64,000 nt of DNA from WQTU01 sp031548835 (GTDB taxonomy: Bacteria; Spirochaetota; Spirochaetia; CADAEX01). The DNA is taken from contig JAVBQS010000019.1 of assembly GCA_031548835.1 (NCBI GenBank), positions 1-64,000 on the forward strand, read 5' to 3'. The position numbers were made by a program, and so were the translations under genes. Positions 33,108-41,655 of the stretch are shown piece by piece (the first letter of the stretch is position 1; each line of letters begins with the position of its first letter). The notes under the pieces are model-generated. The model was not told the DNA's origin. It saw only the letters and a program-made list of their open reading frames with translations, and ran no database searches.

Positions 33108-34013
33108 ATGAATCTCTATCATTTAAAGACTTTTTATTATACTGCAAAATGTAAAAGCCTTACAAAGGCAGCAGATATGCTGTGTATTACTCAACCTGCT
33201 GTTACCAAGCAGATTAAACAGCTCCAGAGCTACTATGACCTTAAATTCCTTGATATTATAGGGAAAAAAGTTATTCTTACTGATGCAGGTGAACATCTCT
33301 ATAGCATTGCAGATAAAATTTTTGATATGGAAAGCCAGGCAGAGGAAAGCATCAAGGATTTCCAGCATTTTAACAAAGGCAAGATTTCAATATTGTCATG
33401 CGAAAGTTTTGGAGCTTACTATCTTCCCTATATTATTAAATATTATAGCAAAGCAAACCATGATATAAATGTTTCCATGATTATTGGTCATAACGAAAGT
33501 ATTATTGAAAATACAGCAGAGCTTAATAATGATATAGGATTTATATCAAAACCTATTCAGAATCCAAAAATATCAGTGCAGGAAATTCTTGAAGATAATA
33601 TTGTGTGTATTGTTCCGCGCAACCATCAGCTTACAAGAAAAGATCATCTTGAAGTAAAAGATATTGAAGGATACAACCTTATTGTACATGAAAAAGGTTC
33701 TGTAACCAGAAAAATAACAGAAACTTTTATAAGAAAAAATAGAATTAATGTAAATATGCATTATGAAATTTCAAATAATGAAACTATAAAAAGGCTTGTT
33801 GAACAGGGCCTTGGAGTCGCATTTATATCAAACAATATGGTAAATGAAGAAGTAAAAACAGGGAGATTAATTGCCCTGCCTGTTGAAGATAAAAATTTTA
33901 AAAGAAAATATTATATGATCCACCACAGCGATAAATATTTTTCAAAACCTCTTAAAGATTTTGTAGACCTTGTGCACCAGTGGTCTAATATTTATCCTAC
34001 GCCAATGTTTTAA
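33108..34013 (+). CDS. LysR-family transcriptional regulator
   Basis: A 301-residue regulator. The N-terminal winged HTH (LKTFYYTAKCKSLTKAADMLCITQPAVTKQIKQLQSYYDLKFLD) and the linker helix are clear. The C-terminal effector domain (about 90-295) resembles the CysB/CbbR type and would bind a small co-inducer. Its position at the end of the lyase/dehydrogenase cluster, plus T-N11-A palindromes upstream of that cluster, make it the likely regulator (inference). Its stop overlaps the convergent NUDIX gene by four bases. Confidence 0.92.
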   Translation: MNLYHLKTFYYTAKCKSLTKAADMLCITQPAVTKQIKQLQSYYDLKFLDIIGKKVILTDAGEHLYSIADKIFDMESQAEESIKDFQHFNKGKISILSCESFGAYYLPYIIKYYSKANHDINVSMIIGHNESIIENTAELNNDIGFISKPIQNPKISVQEILEDNIVCIVPRNHQLTRKDHLEVKDIEGYNLIVHEKGSVTRKITETFIRKNRINVNMHYEISNNETIKRLVEQGLGVAFISNNMVNEEVKTGRLIALPVEDKNFKRKYYMIHHSDKYFSKPLKDFVDLVHQWSNIYPTPMF

Positions 34014-34501
34014 AGAAACAGTATTTTAAATTCTTTTTCAAAATTAGGTGTAAAAATATTTTTGCCCAGCCTATCTTTAATTTCTTTTATTGAAAAAAAT
34101 CTGCCGTCTGTTACTTCATTGTTATCTATTTTAAATGGGCCATTATAATTTGTTTTATATACAAAAGAAAGCTCTGTTTCTGTCTCATCTTTGTTAAGCT
34201 GTGTAAATAAAAATTCAGCATTTTTTAGATCAATTCCCAATTCTTCTTTTGCTTCTCTTACAAGCGCTGTATAAATATCTTCACCTGCTGATACATGGCC
34301 GCCTACAGCTGTATCCCACATATCAGGATATGTATCTTTGGTTGCTGCTCTTTTCTGGAGAAAAATTTCTCCTCTTGAGTTAAGTATTAATAAGTGGACA
34401 ACCATCTGAATCATCGAAGGGTCTTTGTGGCAAATACTGCGCGGAGCGCTTCCTTCAGGAATTCCATCGGAGTTACATAACTGAATCATCTCTTCTTTCA
34501 T
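34010..34501 (-). CDS. NUDIX hydrolase
   Basis: A 163-residue NUDIX protein. The box GHVSAGEDIYTALVREAKEELGID (G-x5-E-x7-REAxEEL) is intact. The order of surrounding elements (IHLLILNSRGEIFLQKRA..DTYPDMWDTAVGGH) resembles the isopentenyl-diphosphate isomerase-like and YfcD-type branch, which hydrolyses nucleoside or other diphosphates. Convergent with and overlapping the LysR gene. Substrate not predictable. Confidence 0.9.
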   Translation of the reverse strand: MKEEMIQLCNSDGIPEGSAPRSICHKDPSMIQMVVHLLILNSRGEIFLQKRAATKDTYPDMWDTAVGGHVSAGEDIYTALVREAKEELGIDLKNAEFLFTQLNKDETETELSFVYKTNYNGPFKIDNNEVTDGRFFSIKEIKDRLGKNIFTPNFEKEFKILFL

Positions 34502-34630
34502 AAAATTAATAATAACAGTGCAGAATATAGATGTAAAGCAGTGCCATCTTTATTAATTAAACTGCTGCATTAAAAAATTATATATTTTGAAATAACAATA
34601 AAAGCCAAGTTTAAAGTTATTTTAGTAATT

Positions 34631-34802
34631 AGGCCTGTTCGACAACCTGGTTAGAAGTTATTTTGTGAATACCAAATAAGTACTAATTTGGAGACAATGT
34701 ATGATTTTTTACAGGTAGTTCATAATCTTAAAGGTTTTATTTTATAACCCCGGCATGACTTACCATACCGGGGTTACCATTTTTAGGTTGTCGAACAGGT
34801 CT
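34631..34802. mobile_element. MITE-like element with 18-bp terminal inverted repeats
   Basis: A 172-bp non-coding unit. The terminal repeats AGGCCTGTTCGACAACCT (34631-34648) and its complement at 34785-34802 match at 17 of 18 bases. ATT on both outer sides may be a 3-bp target duplication. Inside are a 9-bp hairpin (TAACCCCGG 34745-34753 with CCGGGGTTA 34768-34776) and a 6-bp one (34672-34677 with 34686-34691). No transposase is encoded, so it would need a partner element elsewhere. It fills most of the 350-bp gap between the NUDIX and histidine kinase genes. Confidence 0.6.
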
Positions 34803-34852
34803 ATTATATAAAATATATACATTTATATTTATATGGCTTAAAATAATAAACT

Positions 34853-36613
34853 ATGGGGTATTTCTTAAAATACAGAATTAATATTAAAATTTTTATATCT
34901 TTTATCTTTATAATTCTTGTCACAACCGTTACTTCTCTGTTAATCAACTACTTGTTATTTAAGGATTCTGTTAAAAAATCAAATATAATAAGACTGCAGG
35001 ACAGCACCACTGCTTACTATAATGAAATCAAATTTACCGAAGATATATGCCTTAAAGCAGTAAGCACGTTATCCAAAGATAATACTCTTTCTGATTTAAT
35101 ACTGTTAAAAAATACAGATACTCTTGGTAAAATACTTGGCAATTATTACAAAATGGGATTGTTTGATATTGTTGAAATTGAAAATCCTGACGGAACTGTT
35201 TTTATAAGAGCTCACGATCCTGATCAAAGCGGAGATCTTAAAGCAGAACAAAATATTGTAAAAGAAGGACTTGCAGGAAAAATAGCTGTCAGTTATGAAA
35301 GCGGTAAATCAGGCATTGCGATAAGAGCAGTCGCCCCTCTTGAGAAAGACGGCAAAATAATAGGACTTCTGATGCTTGGAAAACTTTTCTCGGAAGAACT
35401 TGTGGCAAATATGAAAAAGCTTACAGGGCTTGATAATGGAATATACTGGAAAGATAAAAAAATAATTTCTACCTATGATGGAATTCAAACTATTTATAAT
35501 GATAAAATGGAAAAACTTTTGGAAAATGGCTCTGTCATATTTGATGAAGTAATTGGCAAAGATAGATATTATTTTATGATCAAGGCTTTATATACAGATG
35601 ATCAGCGCTACTGGGGAGCAGTAACTTTATTTATTAAAGAAAAAGATAATGCAGGCTATCTTTCATATATAAAAAGCATTCTGTTTTTTATGGTAATGAT
35701 AGGTTTTTTTCTTTCTTTTTTAGCTTATCTTCTTCTTGCAAATGATATAAACAATTCTTTAAGTAAAATTATTGATAGAATCAATAATTTTAACATAGAT
35801 GACAGTTCTCAAATAATAGATGTAAAAGCAAATGATGAATTTAAAATAATTGCAGACAGTATAAATAATCTTTCAAAAAAAATATATAAATATAACCAGC
35901 AAATAGTAAAGCTTCAGGATGACATGATAAGGTCTGCAAAACTGGCAGTTGTCGGTCAGCTTTCGGCAGGACTTGCCCATGAAATAAGAAATCCGTTGAG
36001 CTCTATAAAAATGATGTCGCAGATAATAAAGGCCAGATATTTGCATAATAAGGAAGGCCTTGAAGAAATTAATACAGTACTTGAAGAAATTGAAAGAATT
36101 GATAATTTAATTAAGGATTTGCTGGAATTTTCAAAACCAGGGCCTATGTATTTTGCGCAGCATGATATTAATAAATTAATTCTAAATACTTTAAATAAAT
36201 ACAGATATAATATTGAACATCAAAAAATAACAGTTGAATATAATTTTGAAAAAAAATTGCCTCTAATATCTGTGGATAGTGAAAAAATACAAATCTGTTT
36301 TATAAACTTTATTGTTAATGCAATTCAGGCAATGGCTGAAGGCGGAAAACTTACAATAAATACAATGCTGCAAAATGATAAAATAGTTATAGAATTTAAA
36401 AATAACGGGCCTTTAATTTCTGAAAAAGATATAGATAAAATATTTGAACCATTTTTTACTACAAAAAAAGAAGGCACAGGATTGGGCCTTGCTCTTACAA
36501 AATTAATAATTGAAAGACATTATGGAAAAATATTTTCTTCAAGCAATGAAAAAGAAACAGTTTTCAGCATAATCCTTCCTTTGGTAAATAATAATATTAT
36601 TCCAATTGTATAA
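34853..36613 (+). CDS. Sensor histidine kinase, NtrB/AtoS type
   Basis: A 586-residue membrane kinase: first membrane helix about 12-32, a Cache-like extracytoplasmic sensor (about 33-272, with GKSGIAIRAVAPLEKDGKIIGLLMLGK), second helix about 275-297 and a HAMP linker. The HisKA domain has the phospho-accepting His near residue 375 in GLAHEIRNPLSSIKMM, and HATPase boxes are INFIVNAIQAM, FEPFFTTKKEGTGLGLAL. This class usually phosphorylates a sigma-54 activator, which is encoded next. No clear ribosome site precedes the ATG, so the start is not certain. Confidence 0.93.
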   Translation: MGYFLKYRINIKIFISFIFIILVTTVTSLLINYLLFKDSVKKSNIIRLQDSTTAYYNEIKFTEDICLKAVSTLSKDNTLSDLILLKNTDTLGKILGNYYKMGLFDIVEIENPDGTVFIRAHDPDQSGDLKAEQNIVKEGLAGKIAVSYESGKSGIAIRAVAPLEKDGKIIGLLMLGKLFSEELVANMKKLTGLDNGIYWKDKKIISTYDGIQTIYNDKMEKLLENGSVIFDEVIGKDRYYFMIKALYTDDQRYWGAVTLFIKEKDNAGYLSYIKSILFFMVMIGFFLSFLAYLLLANDINNSLSKIIDRINNFNIDDSSQIIDVKANDEFKIIADSINNLSKKIYKYNQQIVKLQDDMIRSAKLAVVGQLSAGLAHEIRNPLSSIKMMSQIIKARYLHNKEGLEEINTVLEEIERIDNLIKDLLEFSKPGPMYFAQHDINKLILNTLNKYRYNIEHQKITVEYNFEKKLPLISVDSEKIQICFINFIVNAIQAMAEGGKLTINTMLQNDKIVIEFKNNGPLISEKDIDKIFEPFFTTKKEGTGLGLALTKLIIERHYGKIFSSSNEKETVFSIILPLVNNNIIPIV

Positions 36614-36625
36614 AAGAGGTGTTGT

Positions 36626-36973
36626 ATGGCATCAATACTTGTAATAGATGATGATAAAGGCATTCAAAAAAGTTTTGCTAACCTATTGAGTAAAGAACAC
36701 GAGGTTTTAAGCGGATATAACGGAAAAGAAGGGCTTGAAATTCTTGAAGCCAGGGAAGCTGATATGGTTTTTCTTGACTATCAAATGCCGGGAAGCGACG
36801 GCATTGAAGTATTAAAAATAATAAAAAAGAAAGAACCTGAATTGCCTGTAGTCATGATTACAGCGCATGGCAGTTTTGAAACAATAATAGAAGCAATATC
36901 TTTAGGCGCATATGATTATATAGAGAAACCTCTTGATATTGATAAAATTAATATTATCGTAAAAAGAGCATGA
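36626..36973 (+). CDS. Response-regulator receiver domain (N-terminal part of an interrupted NtrC-type regulator)
   Basis: A 115-residue receiver with the acidic pocket (DDD at 8-10), phospho-acceptor Asp51 in MVFLDYQMPGSDG, Thr78 and Lys100 in YIEKPLD. It ends at TGA (36971-36973) exactly where NtrC-type proteins continue into the AAA+ domain, and the downstream ORF is in the same frame. It may still work as a stand-alone receiver. It lies 12 bp after the sensor kinase gene with a GAGGTG site. Confidence 0.9.
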   Translation: MASILVIDDDKGIQKSFANLLSKEHEVLSGYNGKEGLEILEAREADMVFLDYQMPGSDGIEVLKIIKKKEPELPVVMITAHGSFETIIEAISLGAYDYIEKPLDIDKINIIVKRA

Positions 36974-36985
36974 GAATCCTGCAGG

Positions 36986-38014
36986 ATGAACAAATATGTG
37001 AATGCTGTGCAATCTGAACAGATAAAAAACTATGGATTTAAAAAAATTATAGGAAATTCAACCGCAATACAGGAGGTTTTTAAATCTATAGGAAGGCTTG
37101 TTAATAATGATGTTATTGTTCATATAGCAGGAGAAAGCGGGACAGGAAAAGAGTTGGTTGCACATGCGCTGCACTTTAATGGCAAGAGAAAAAATGAACC
37201 TTTTATTGCTGTTAACTGTTCCGGCCTTATAGAATCTATTTTGGACAATGAACTTTTCGGCCATGAACCGCAGGCTTTTACAGGCGCTGTATCGCTTAAA
37301 ATAGGAAAATTTGAAGCAGCAGGAGAAGGAACAATATTTCTTGATGAAATTGGAGATATGCCTCTTACAATACAAACAAAATTCCTGAGAATTCTTCAGG
37401 AAAATGAATTTCACAGAATGGGTGGACTTAAAAATATTAAATTAAAGGCAAGAGTTATAACTGCAACAAACAGAAATCTTTTTGAAGAAGTACAGGCAGG
37501 CCGCTTTCGGGAAGATCTTTATTACAGAATAAATGTTGCAAAAATAATTTTGCCGCCCCTTCGGGAAAGAAAAGAAGATATTCCTGAACTTACAGATTTT
37601 TTTGTTCAAAAAATTTCAAGAAAAATTAACAAAAGTTTTATATCTGTGCCTGAGCAAATAAAAAATGAATTTATAAATTATGATTGGCCTGGAAATGTAA
37701 GAGAGCTTGAAAATCTAATTACAAGTATGTGTATAAATGCAAAAGGAGCTGTTCTTGCATTAGACGATATGCCGGCTACTGTTTTAAAATCATCAAGAGA
37801 AGATTGTCTTTCCAAAGTTATAGATAAATTTTATATGGAAAATAAACATTCAAAAAATCTGCTTCCTCTGCTTTATGAAAAACTTGAAAAAATAATGATA
37901 GATAAAATTGCACATGAGCAGAACAATAATAAATCTGCCATGGCAGAAATACTTGGGATAAGCAGGGTTACGCTTACAAAAAAAATGAATCAGGATGAAA
38001 AAAGCCATAATTAA
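36986..38014 (+). CDS. Sigma-54-dependent activator AAA+ and DNA-binding part (C-terminal part of the same regulator)
   Basis: A 342-residue AAA+ activator: Walker A GESGTGKELVAHALH, Walker B GTIFLDEIGDMPL, the sigma-54 contact loop QAFTGA (usual GAFTGA with the first Gly changed to Gln), and a Fis-type HTH at the end (MAEILGISRVTLTKKM). It is in frame with the receiver ORF, separated only by TGA-GAA-TCC-TGC-AGG. The ATG at 36986 has no proper ribosome site (AGG abuts it), so independent translation would be weak. Either a broken gene, a readthrough product or a sequence error. Confidence 0.9.
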   Translation: MNKYVNAVQSEQIKNYGFKKIIGNSTAIQEVFKSIGRLVNNDVIVHIAGESGTGKELVAHALHFNGKRKNEPFIAVNCSGLIESILDNELFGHEPQAFTGAVSLKIGKFEAAGEGTIFLDEIGDMPLTIQTKFLRILQENEFHRMGGLKNIKLKARVITATNRNLFEEVQAGRFREDLYYRINVAKIILPPLRERKEDIPELTDFFVQKISRKINKSFISVPEQIKNEFINYDWPGNVRELENLITSMCINAKGAVLALDDMPATVLKSSREDCLSKVIDKFYMENKHSKNLLPLLYEKLEKIMIDKIAHEQNNNKSAMAEILGISRVTLTKKMNQDEKSHN

Positions 38015-38183
38015 AAAATGCTTTTGTAAAAAAGCTTATCAATAGTGATAAATTGCTTTACATATTTTTTATCTTTTGGAAAAAACTGCCCATTTGTTTG
38101 GACAGTTTAATTAAAATTTATTTTAATTATTTATAATATAACTATTTATTTCTAAATATCATTTTCAAAGATATTATACAACT

Positions 38184-38199
38184 TGGCATATTTTATGCA
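38184..38199 (+). promoter_or_regulatory. Possible sigma-54 promoter
   Basis: TGGCATATTTTATGCA has GG and GC at the correct ten-base spacing, but ATGC replaces TTGC and the CG after TGGCA is missing. It is directly behind the sigma-54 activator gene. The predicted start near 38210 falls inside the annotated start of the next gene, so that gene would have to begin at 38221. Confidence 0.35.
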
Positions 38200-38205
38200 T
38201 ATATA

Positions 38206-38826
38206 ATGGCAGATAGTAAAATGTTTAAGCATTTATTCAAAAAAAGAGTAGGGCTGGAAAATAAAATTATTGAAGAGATTGATATAGTTCTCTCACTCAT
38301 TGAAACTATGGGCAAAACAGCAACTGAGCCAAATTCTTTTATTATTGCAAATAATATACTTGAACTTGAAACAGTTTTAGATAAGCAGGAACAAGAATTT
38401 ATAGAACAGATCAACAAGCAAAACCATCTGCCTGATTGCTGGGAGGAGCTATTTAAAATAAGTAATAGTTTAAAACAACTGTTTAAACAGCTTTCTATGG
38501 CTTTTAATAAAATTCAGATATTTAAAGATAATGAATCTTATTTTTCATTCTATGAGCATGAAAAAAGATTTCTTTTTAATATTAAAAATTTTATTTATGA
38601 ATATGTTAAAAACCGCAAATATGCATATCAGCTTGTGGTAAATAATCAGCATGAACTTAAAGATTTTATGAAAATATATTATACAAAACTTAATGCTGCA
38701 TTTGGCGGCAGCCCAGAGCATTCTGATATAAAAATAAAAATGCTGGAGATTTTTCAGCAAATAAATAAAATAAACGAAGAGGTGCAGGAAACAGTAACTA
38801 AAATATATGTTAGTTCAGGTGTTTGA
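38206..38826 (+). CDS. Helical protein of unknown function
   Basis: A 206-residue, almost all-helical, charged protein without signal peptide, membrane helix or known motif. Regular heptad-like spacing (LELETVLDKQEQEFIEQINKQ; MLEIFQQINKINEEVQETVTKIY) suggests helical bundles, loosely like PhoU-type or four-helix proteins. Start ATG at 38206 lacks a ribosome site; Met6 (38221) is an alternative. It lies between the interrupted sigma-54 regulator and a Na/Pi symporter, so a link to phosphate or to that regulon is possible but unproven. Confidence 0.6.
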   Translation: MADSKMFKHLFKKRVGLENKIIEEIDIVLSLIETMGKTATEPNSFIIANNILELETVLDKQEQEFIEQINKQNHLPDCWEELFKISNSLKQLFKQLSMAFNKIQIFKDNESYFSFYEHEKRFLFNIKNFIYEYVKNRKYAYQLVVNNQHELKDFMKIYYTKLNAAFGGSPEHSDIKIKMLEIFQQINKINEEVQETVTKIYVSSGV

Positions 38827-38829
38827 TTA

Positions 38830-38863
38830 TATAAAAATAAAAATATATATCGTTATTTTTATA
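38830..38863 (+). terminator. A/T-rich hairpin after the helical-protein gene
   Basis: An 11-bp stem TATAAAAATAA (38830-38840) with TTATTTTTATA (38853-38863) and a 12-nt loop, just after the stop. Its right arm is T-rich. Probably a weak terminator. Confidence 0.45.
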
Positions 38864-39085
38864 GGCTTGTTTACCTATTGATATTTTGCCATAAAAGATA
38901 TTTAATTGTTAAATATTTTTTAGAGAATAGTTAGGTAAATGTTAGCAAATAGTTAATTTAAATATAAATTATTTCAAACAGTAAATTATTTAAAAACAGT
39001 TTTAAAAATACTGTAATAAATAATATATATACATGAAACATAGAGTCTAGTGTTTCTGTAAAAAATAGAAGAGGGGAGATAATAA

Positions 39086-40756
39086 ATGAGTGTCTGGAAT
39101 GTGTTTACACTGATAGGAGGGCTTGCTGTTTTTCTCTATGGAATGATGGTAATGAACAGAAACCTCACATCAATAGCAGGTGAGAAAATGAAATCCATAA
39201 TGCTCACACTGACTAAGAGCAGGCCAAGAGGTTATATTACTGGCCTTGGTATTACAATGATTAATCAGTCATCGTCAGCAACAACAGTACTTGAAGCTGC
39301 GCTTGTCGGTGCCGGATTAATGACTTTTCACCAGAGTGTTGCTGTTACTTTGGGTGCTGAGCTTGGTTCAACTTTCCTGGCACACATTGTAGCTTTTCCA
39401 TCAATAACCAAATTTGCAGCTCTTATAATTGCCGGCGGTTTTTTCGCTTCTATTATGCTTAAAAAACAGAAAGCTATTAATGCAGCTCTTGCTATTTTTG
39501 GTTTTGGTCTTTTATTTATGGGAATGGACATGATGTCTGAATCTCTTAAACCATTAAGAACATATCAGCCTTTCCTGGATCTTATGATAAAAGTTGAAAC
39601 TCCTATCCTTGGTATACTTTTGGGCCTTGTTTTTACAATGGTAGTTCAGTCATCTGGCGCAACAAGTGGCCTTACCATAGCTATGGCAATGGCAGGAACA
39701 ATAAGTCTTGAACAGGCTGTTCCAATTAACCTTGGCGCTGCAGTAGGAACATGTATTACCGCAATTCTAGGAAGCCTTGCATTAAACTGGGAAGCTAAAA
39801 GATCTGCCTATATCCATGTAATGTTCCAGGTTATAGGTACTATTTGGGTTTATATACTTTTAATGATACGTATGCCAAACGGAGAAAGAGTTTTTATCTG
39901 GCTTGTAAAATGGGTTACAGCAACTGTTTTCAGAACAGATAATCTTGGAAGAGAAATTGCAACAGGTTTTACACTTATGCCTGTAATTAACCATATACTT
40001 TTATTTGCTGTTCCAAAATTTCTTGATACAGTTGTTGCTATTTTTGAGAAAATATTCCCGCCGAAAGAGAGCGAAAAGCCTTTCAGTGTAAAATATCTGC
40101 AGGAGCAGCTTATTGACGGAAGTGTTGAAATAGCTCTTGAAATGGCTAAAAAAGAAATTCTTATTGATGCAGACCTTGTAAAAAGCATGTTTGAAAAGGT
40201 TGATCTGGCATTTAAACATAAGGATATGAAATTAATAAATCAGATTTCAGAAACAGACTCAAAAGTCGATCTTCTTCATAAAACCATAATTCTATTTCTT
40301 GCAAGAATATCGCGCAAAGAACTTGGCCAGGATGAATCCAAGAGAAGTATGAACTATCTTTATATAGAGAATGAACTTGAATCTATTGGAGATGTTATTG
40401 ATAAAAACCTTATGGTAATGGCTAAAAAGATGATAAATCTTGGACTTAATTTTTCAGAACAGGGCGGCAAAGAACTTACCGAACTTCATGGAAAAGTAAT
40501 GGAAAATATTAATAGAATGGTTAAAGCTCTTGCAGAAGAAAATGCTGAGCTTGCAAAAGAAATAAAAGAAGTATATGCAGATGTTAATGAGACAAAATAT
40601 CAGCTTTCACATATTGAAAGGCTCCATAAAGGCCTTAAAGTATCAATTGATACATCATCTGTGCATCTTGATGTAATAAACTATTATGCAAGAATAAATG
40701 AACATGTTGCTTATATTGCAGACAGGATAATCTGGCTTACAAAGAAGCATGTTTAA
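39086..40756 (+). CDS. Na+/phosphate cotransporter family protein with PhoU-like domain
   Basis: A 556-residue NptA/SLC34-like protein. Two inverted Gln-Ser-Ser motifs are visible in the membrane part: INQSSSATTVLEAALVGAG (about 59-77) and VQSSGATSGLTIAMA (about 192-206), which bind Na+ and phosphate. Residues about 340-550 form a PhoU-like helical cytoplasmic domain. Strong site (AGGGGAG) before the ATG. A terminator follows at once, so it is the last gene of its unit. Confidence 0.93.
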   Translation: MSVWNVFTLIGGLAVFLYGMMVMNRNLTSIAGEKMKSIMLTLTKSRPRGYITGLGITMINQSSSATTVLEAALVGAGLMTFHQSVAVTLGAELGSTFLAHIVAFPSITKFAALIIAGGFFASIMLKKQKAINAALAIFGFGLLFMGMDMMSESLKPLRTYQPFLDLMIKVETPILGILLGLVFTMVVQSSGATSGLTIAMAMAGTISLEQAVPINLGAAVGTCITAILGSLALNWEAKRSAYIHVMFQVIGTIWVYILLMIRMPNGERVFIWLVKWVTATVFRTDNLGREIATGFTLMPVINHILLFAVPKFLDTVVAIFEKIFPPKESEKPFSVKYLQEQLIDGSVEIALEMAKKEILIDADLVKSMFEKVDLAFKHKDMKLINQISETDSKVDLLHKTIILFLARISRKELGQDESKRSMNYLYIENELESIGDVIDKNLMVMAKKMINLGLNFSEQGGKELTELHGKVMENINRMVKALAEENAELAKEIKEVYADVNETKYQLSHIERLHKGLKVSIDTSSVHLDVINYYARINEHVAYIADRIIWLTKKHV

Positions 40757-40767
40757 TTTTTAAACGA

Positions 40768-40792
40768 GGGCATCTTTTTGATGCCCTTTTTT
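40768..40792 (+). terminator. Rho-independent terminator of the Na/Pi gene
   Basis: GGGCATC (40768-40774) pairs with GATGCCC (40780-40786) with a TTTTT loop and six T after it. Confidence 0.9.
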
Positions 40793-40838
40793 ATCCCGGC
40801 ATAGTACCGCCACAATGGTTATTGCCCTAAAATCTACG

Positions 40839-41060
40839 GAACCGCTGATTAAATTGACTCTAATCATCGGTTTCATATTACTATCCTGGTTTGGCAAAGC
40901 CATATCAGGGTTATTTTTCCCGTTTTCCATGGAAAACTGCGAAAAACAATAATAACCCTGGTGTGCCAGGATAAAAAAATAGTGCTGATTTATTCTCTAC
41001 CCTGAAACAAGTATACTTCGCTACCCAAAGGGTGCTTCGCAACTTTTGAATAAATCAGCG
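40839..41060. repeat. Cluster of nested inverted repeats (REP-like)
   Basis: This 220-bp non-coding stretch fills most of the gap 40757-41074. It has four structures in series: a hairpin with one mismatch at about 40843-40873 (AACCGCTGATTA with TAATCATCGGTT); a large stem with TATCCTGG (40882-40889) and CAGGGTTATT (40906-40915) matched by AATAACCCTG (40951-40960) and CCAGGATA (40966-40973); a perfect 16-bp palindrome GTTTTCCATGGAAAAC (40922-40937) in its centre; and a 12-bp inverted repeat GCTGATTTATTC (40984-40995) with GAATAAATCAGC (41048-41059). Parts recur at 14286 and 32211. Confidence 0.65.
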
Positions 41061-41074
41061 TTGCTCTAATTAAA

Positions 41075-41464
41075 TTATTTTGCCTTACGGCACAAGGTAC
41101 AGCCCAGCACATGAAGATGTTTTTTTCCCGGCCGTATAAAATATCTTCCCACAACATATCCGTCTGCAGGCAGCTTTTTTTTACATACCGGACATATTCT
41201 GCTTTTTGTTCCATATGGCGGAATACATTTGGGGCACCCAAAAACATCCATAAGAGTATCTTTACTTTCTGTAGGATAAGTTTTTGATTTTACATTTTCT
41301 CCTTTGGAAAGCGATGAATTGCACAAAGGACAGAATTTTGATGATTTACTCTCTTCCTGACGATTTTTTTGCCTATTATTTGCTGTTTTTTGGGGAAATG
41401 AGAAACCAAGCCGTAGAAGTATAAAAATAATAGCTAAAAGAAGAACAATAATAAGATATTCCAT
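41075..41464 (-). CDS. Membrane-anchored zinc-ribbon protein
   Basis: A 129-residue protein with one N-terminal membrane helix (MEYLIIVLLLAIIFILLRLGF), a polar linker and two zinc-ribbon-like units built from four CxxC pairs: CPLC, CPKC, CPVC and CTLC. The Cys-rich part would face the cytoplasm if the N-terminus is outside. The function is not recognised; such modules often recruit proteins or stabilise a partner. Stands alone between the repeat cluster and rsmI. Confidence 0.75.
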   Translation of the reverse strand: MEYLIIVLLLAIIFILLRLGFSFPQKTANNRQKNRQEESKSSKFCPLCNSSLSKGENVKSKTYPTESKDTLMDVFGCPKCIPPYGTKSRICPVCKKKLPADGYVVGRYFIRPGKKHLHVLGCTLCRKAK

Positions 41465-41655
41465 AATTCTCTTTTGTATTATTCATCAAAACAGATTTAT
41501 TGTAAATTATATTAAATATGTGGGAAAAGTTATAATAACTTATTTATAAATTTATTATCTTAAATGCTAAAAAAAATAATTTTTCAATCACATGATTTTA
41601 TATCTTTAAAAAGATAAAACTCGACATTTATTCTATTAATGATTAAAGTTACCCT

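Noticed and set aside
36971..36973. TGA read as tryptophan or selenocysteine throughout the genome
   Set aside because: TGA ends other genes here in normal positions, and no SECIS-like hairpin is obvious after this codon.
40990..41247. 85-codon minus-strand ORF overlapping the zinc-ribbon gene
   Set aside because: It is a different frame of the CxxC-rich gene and runs into the repeat cluster; the zinc-ribbon frame is far more convincing.
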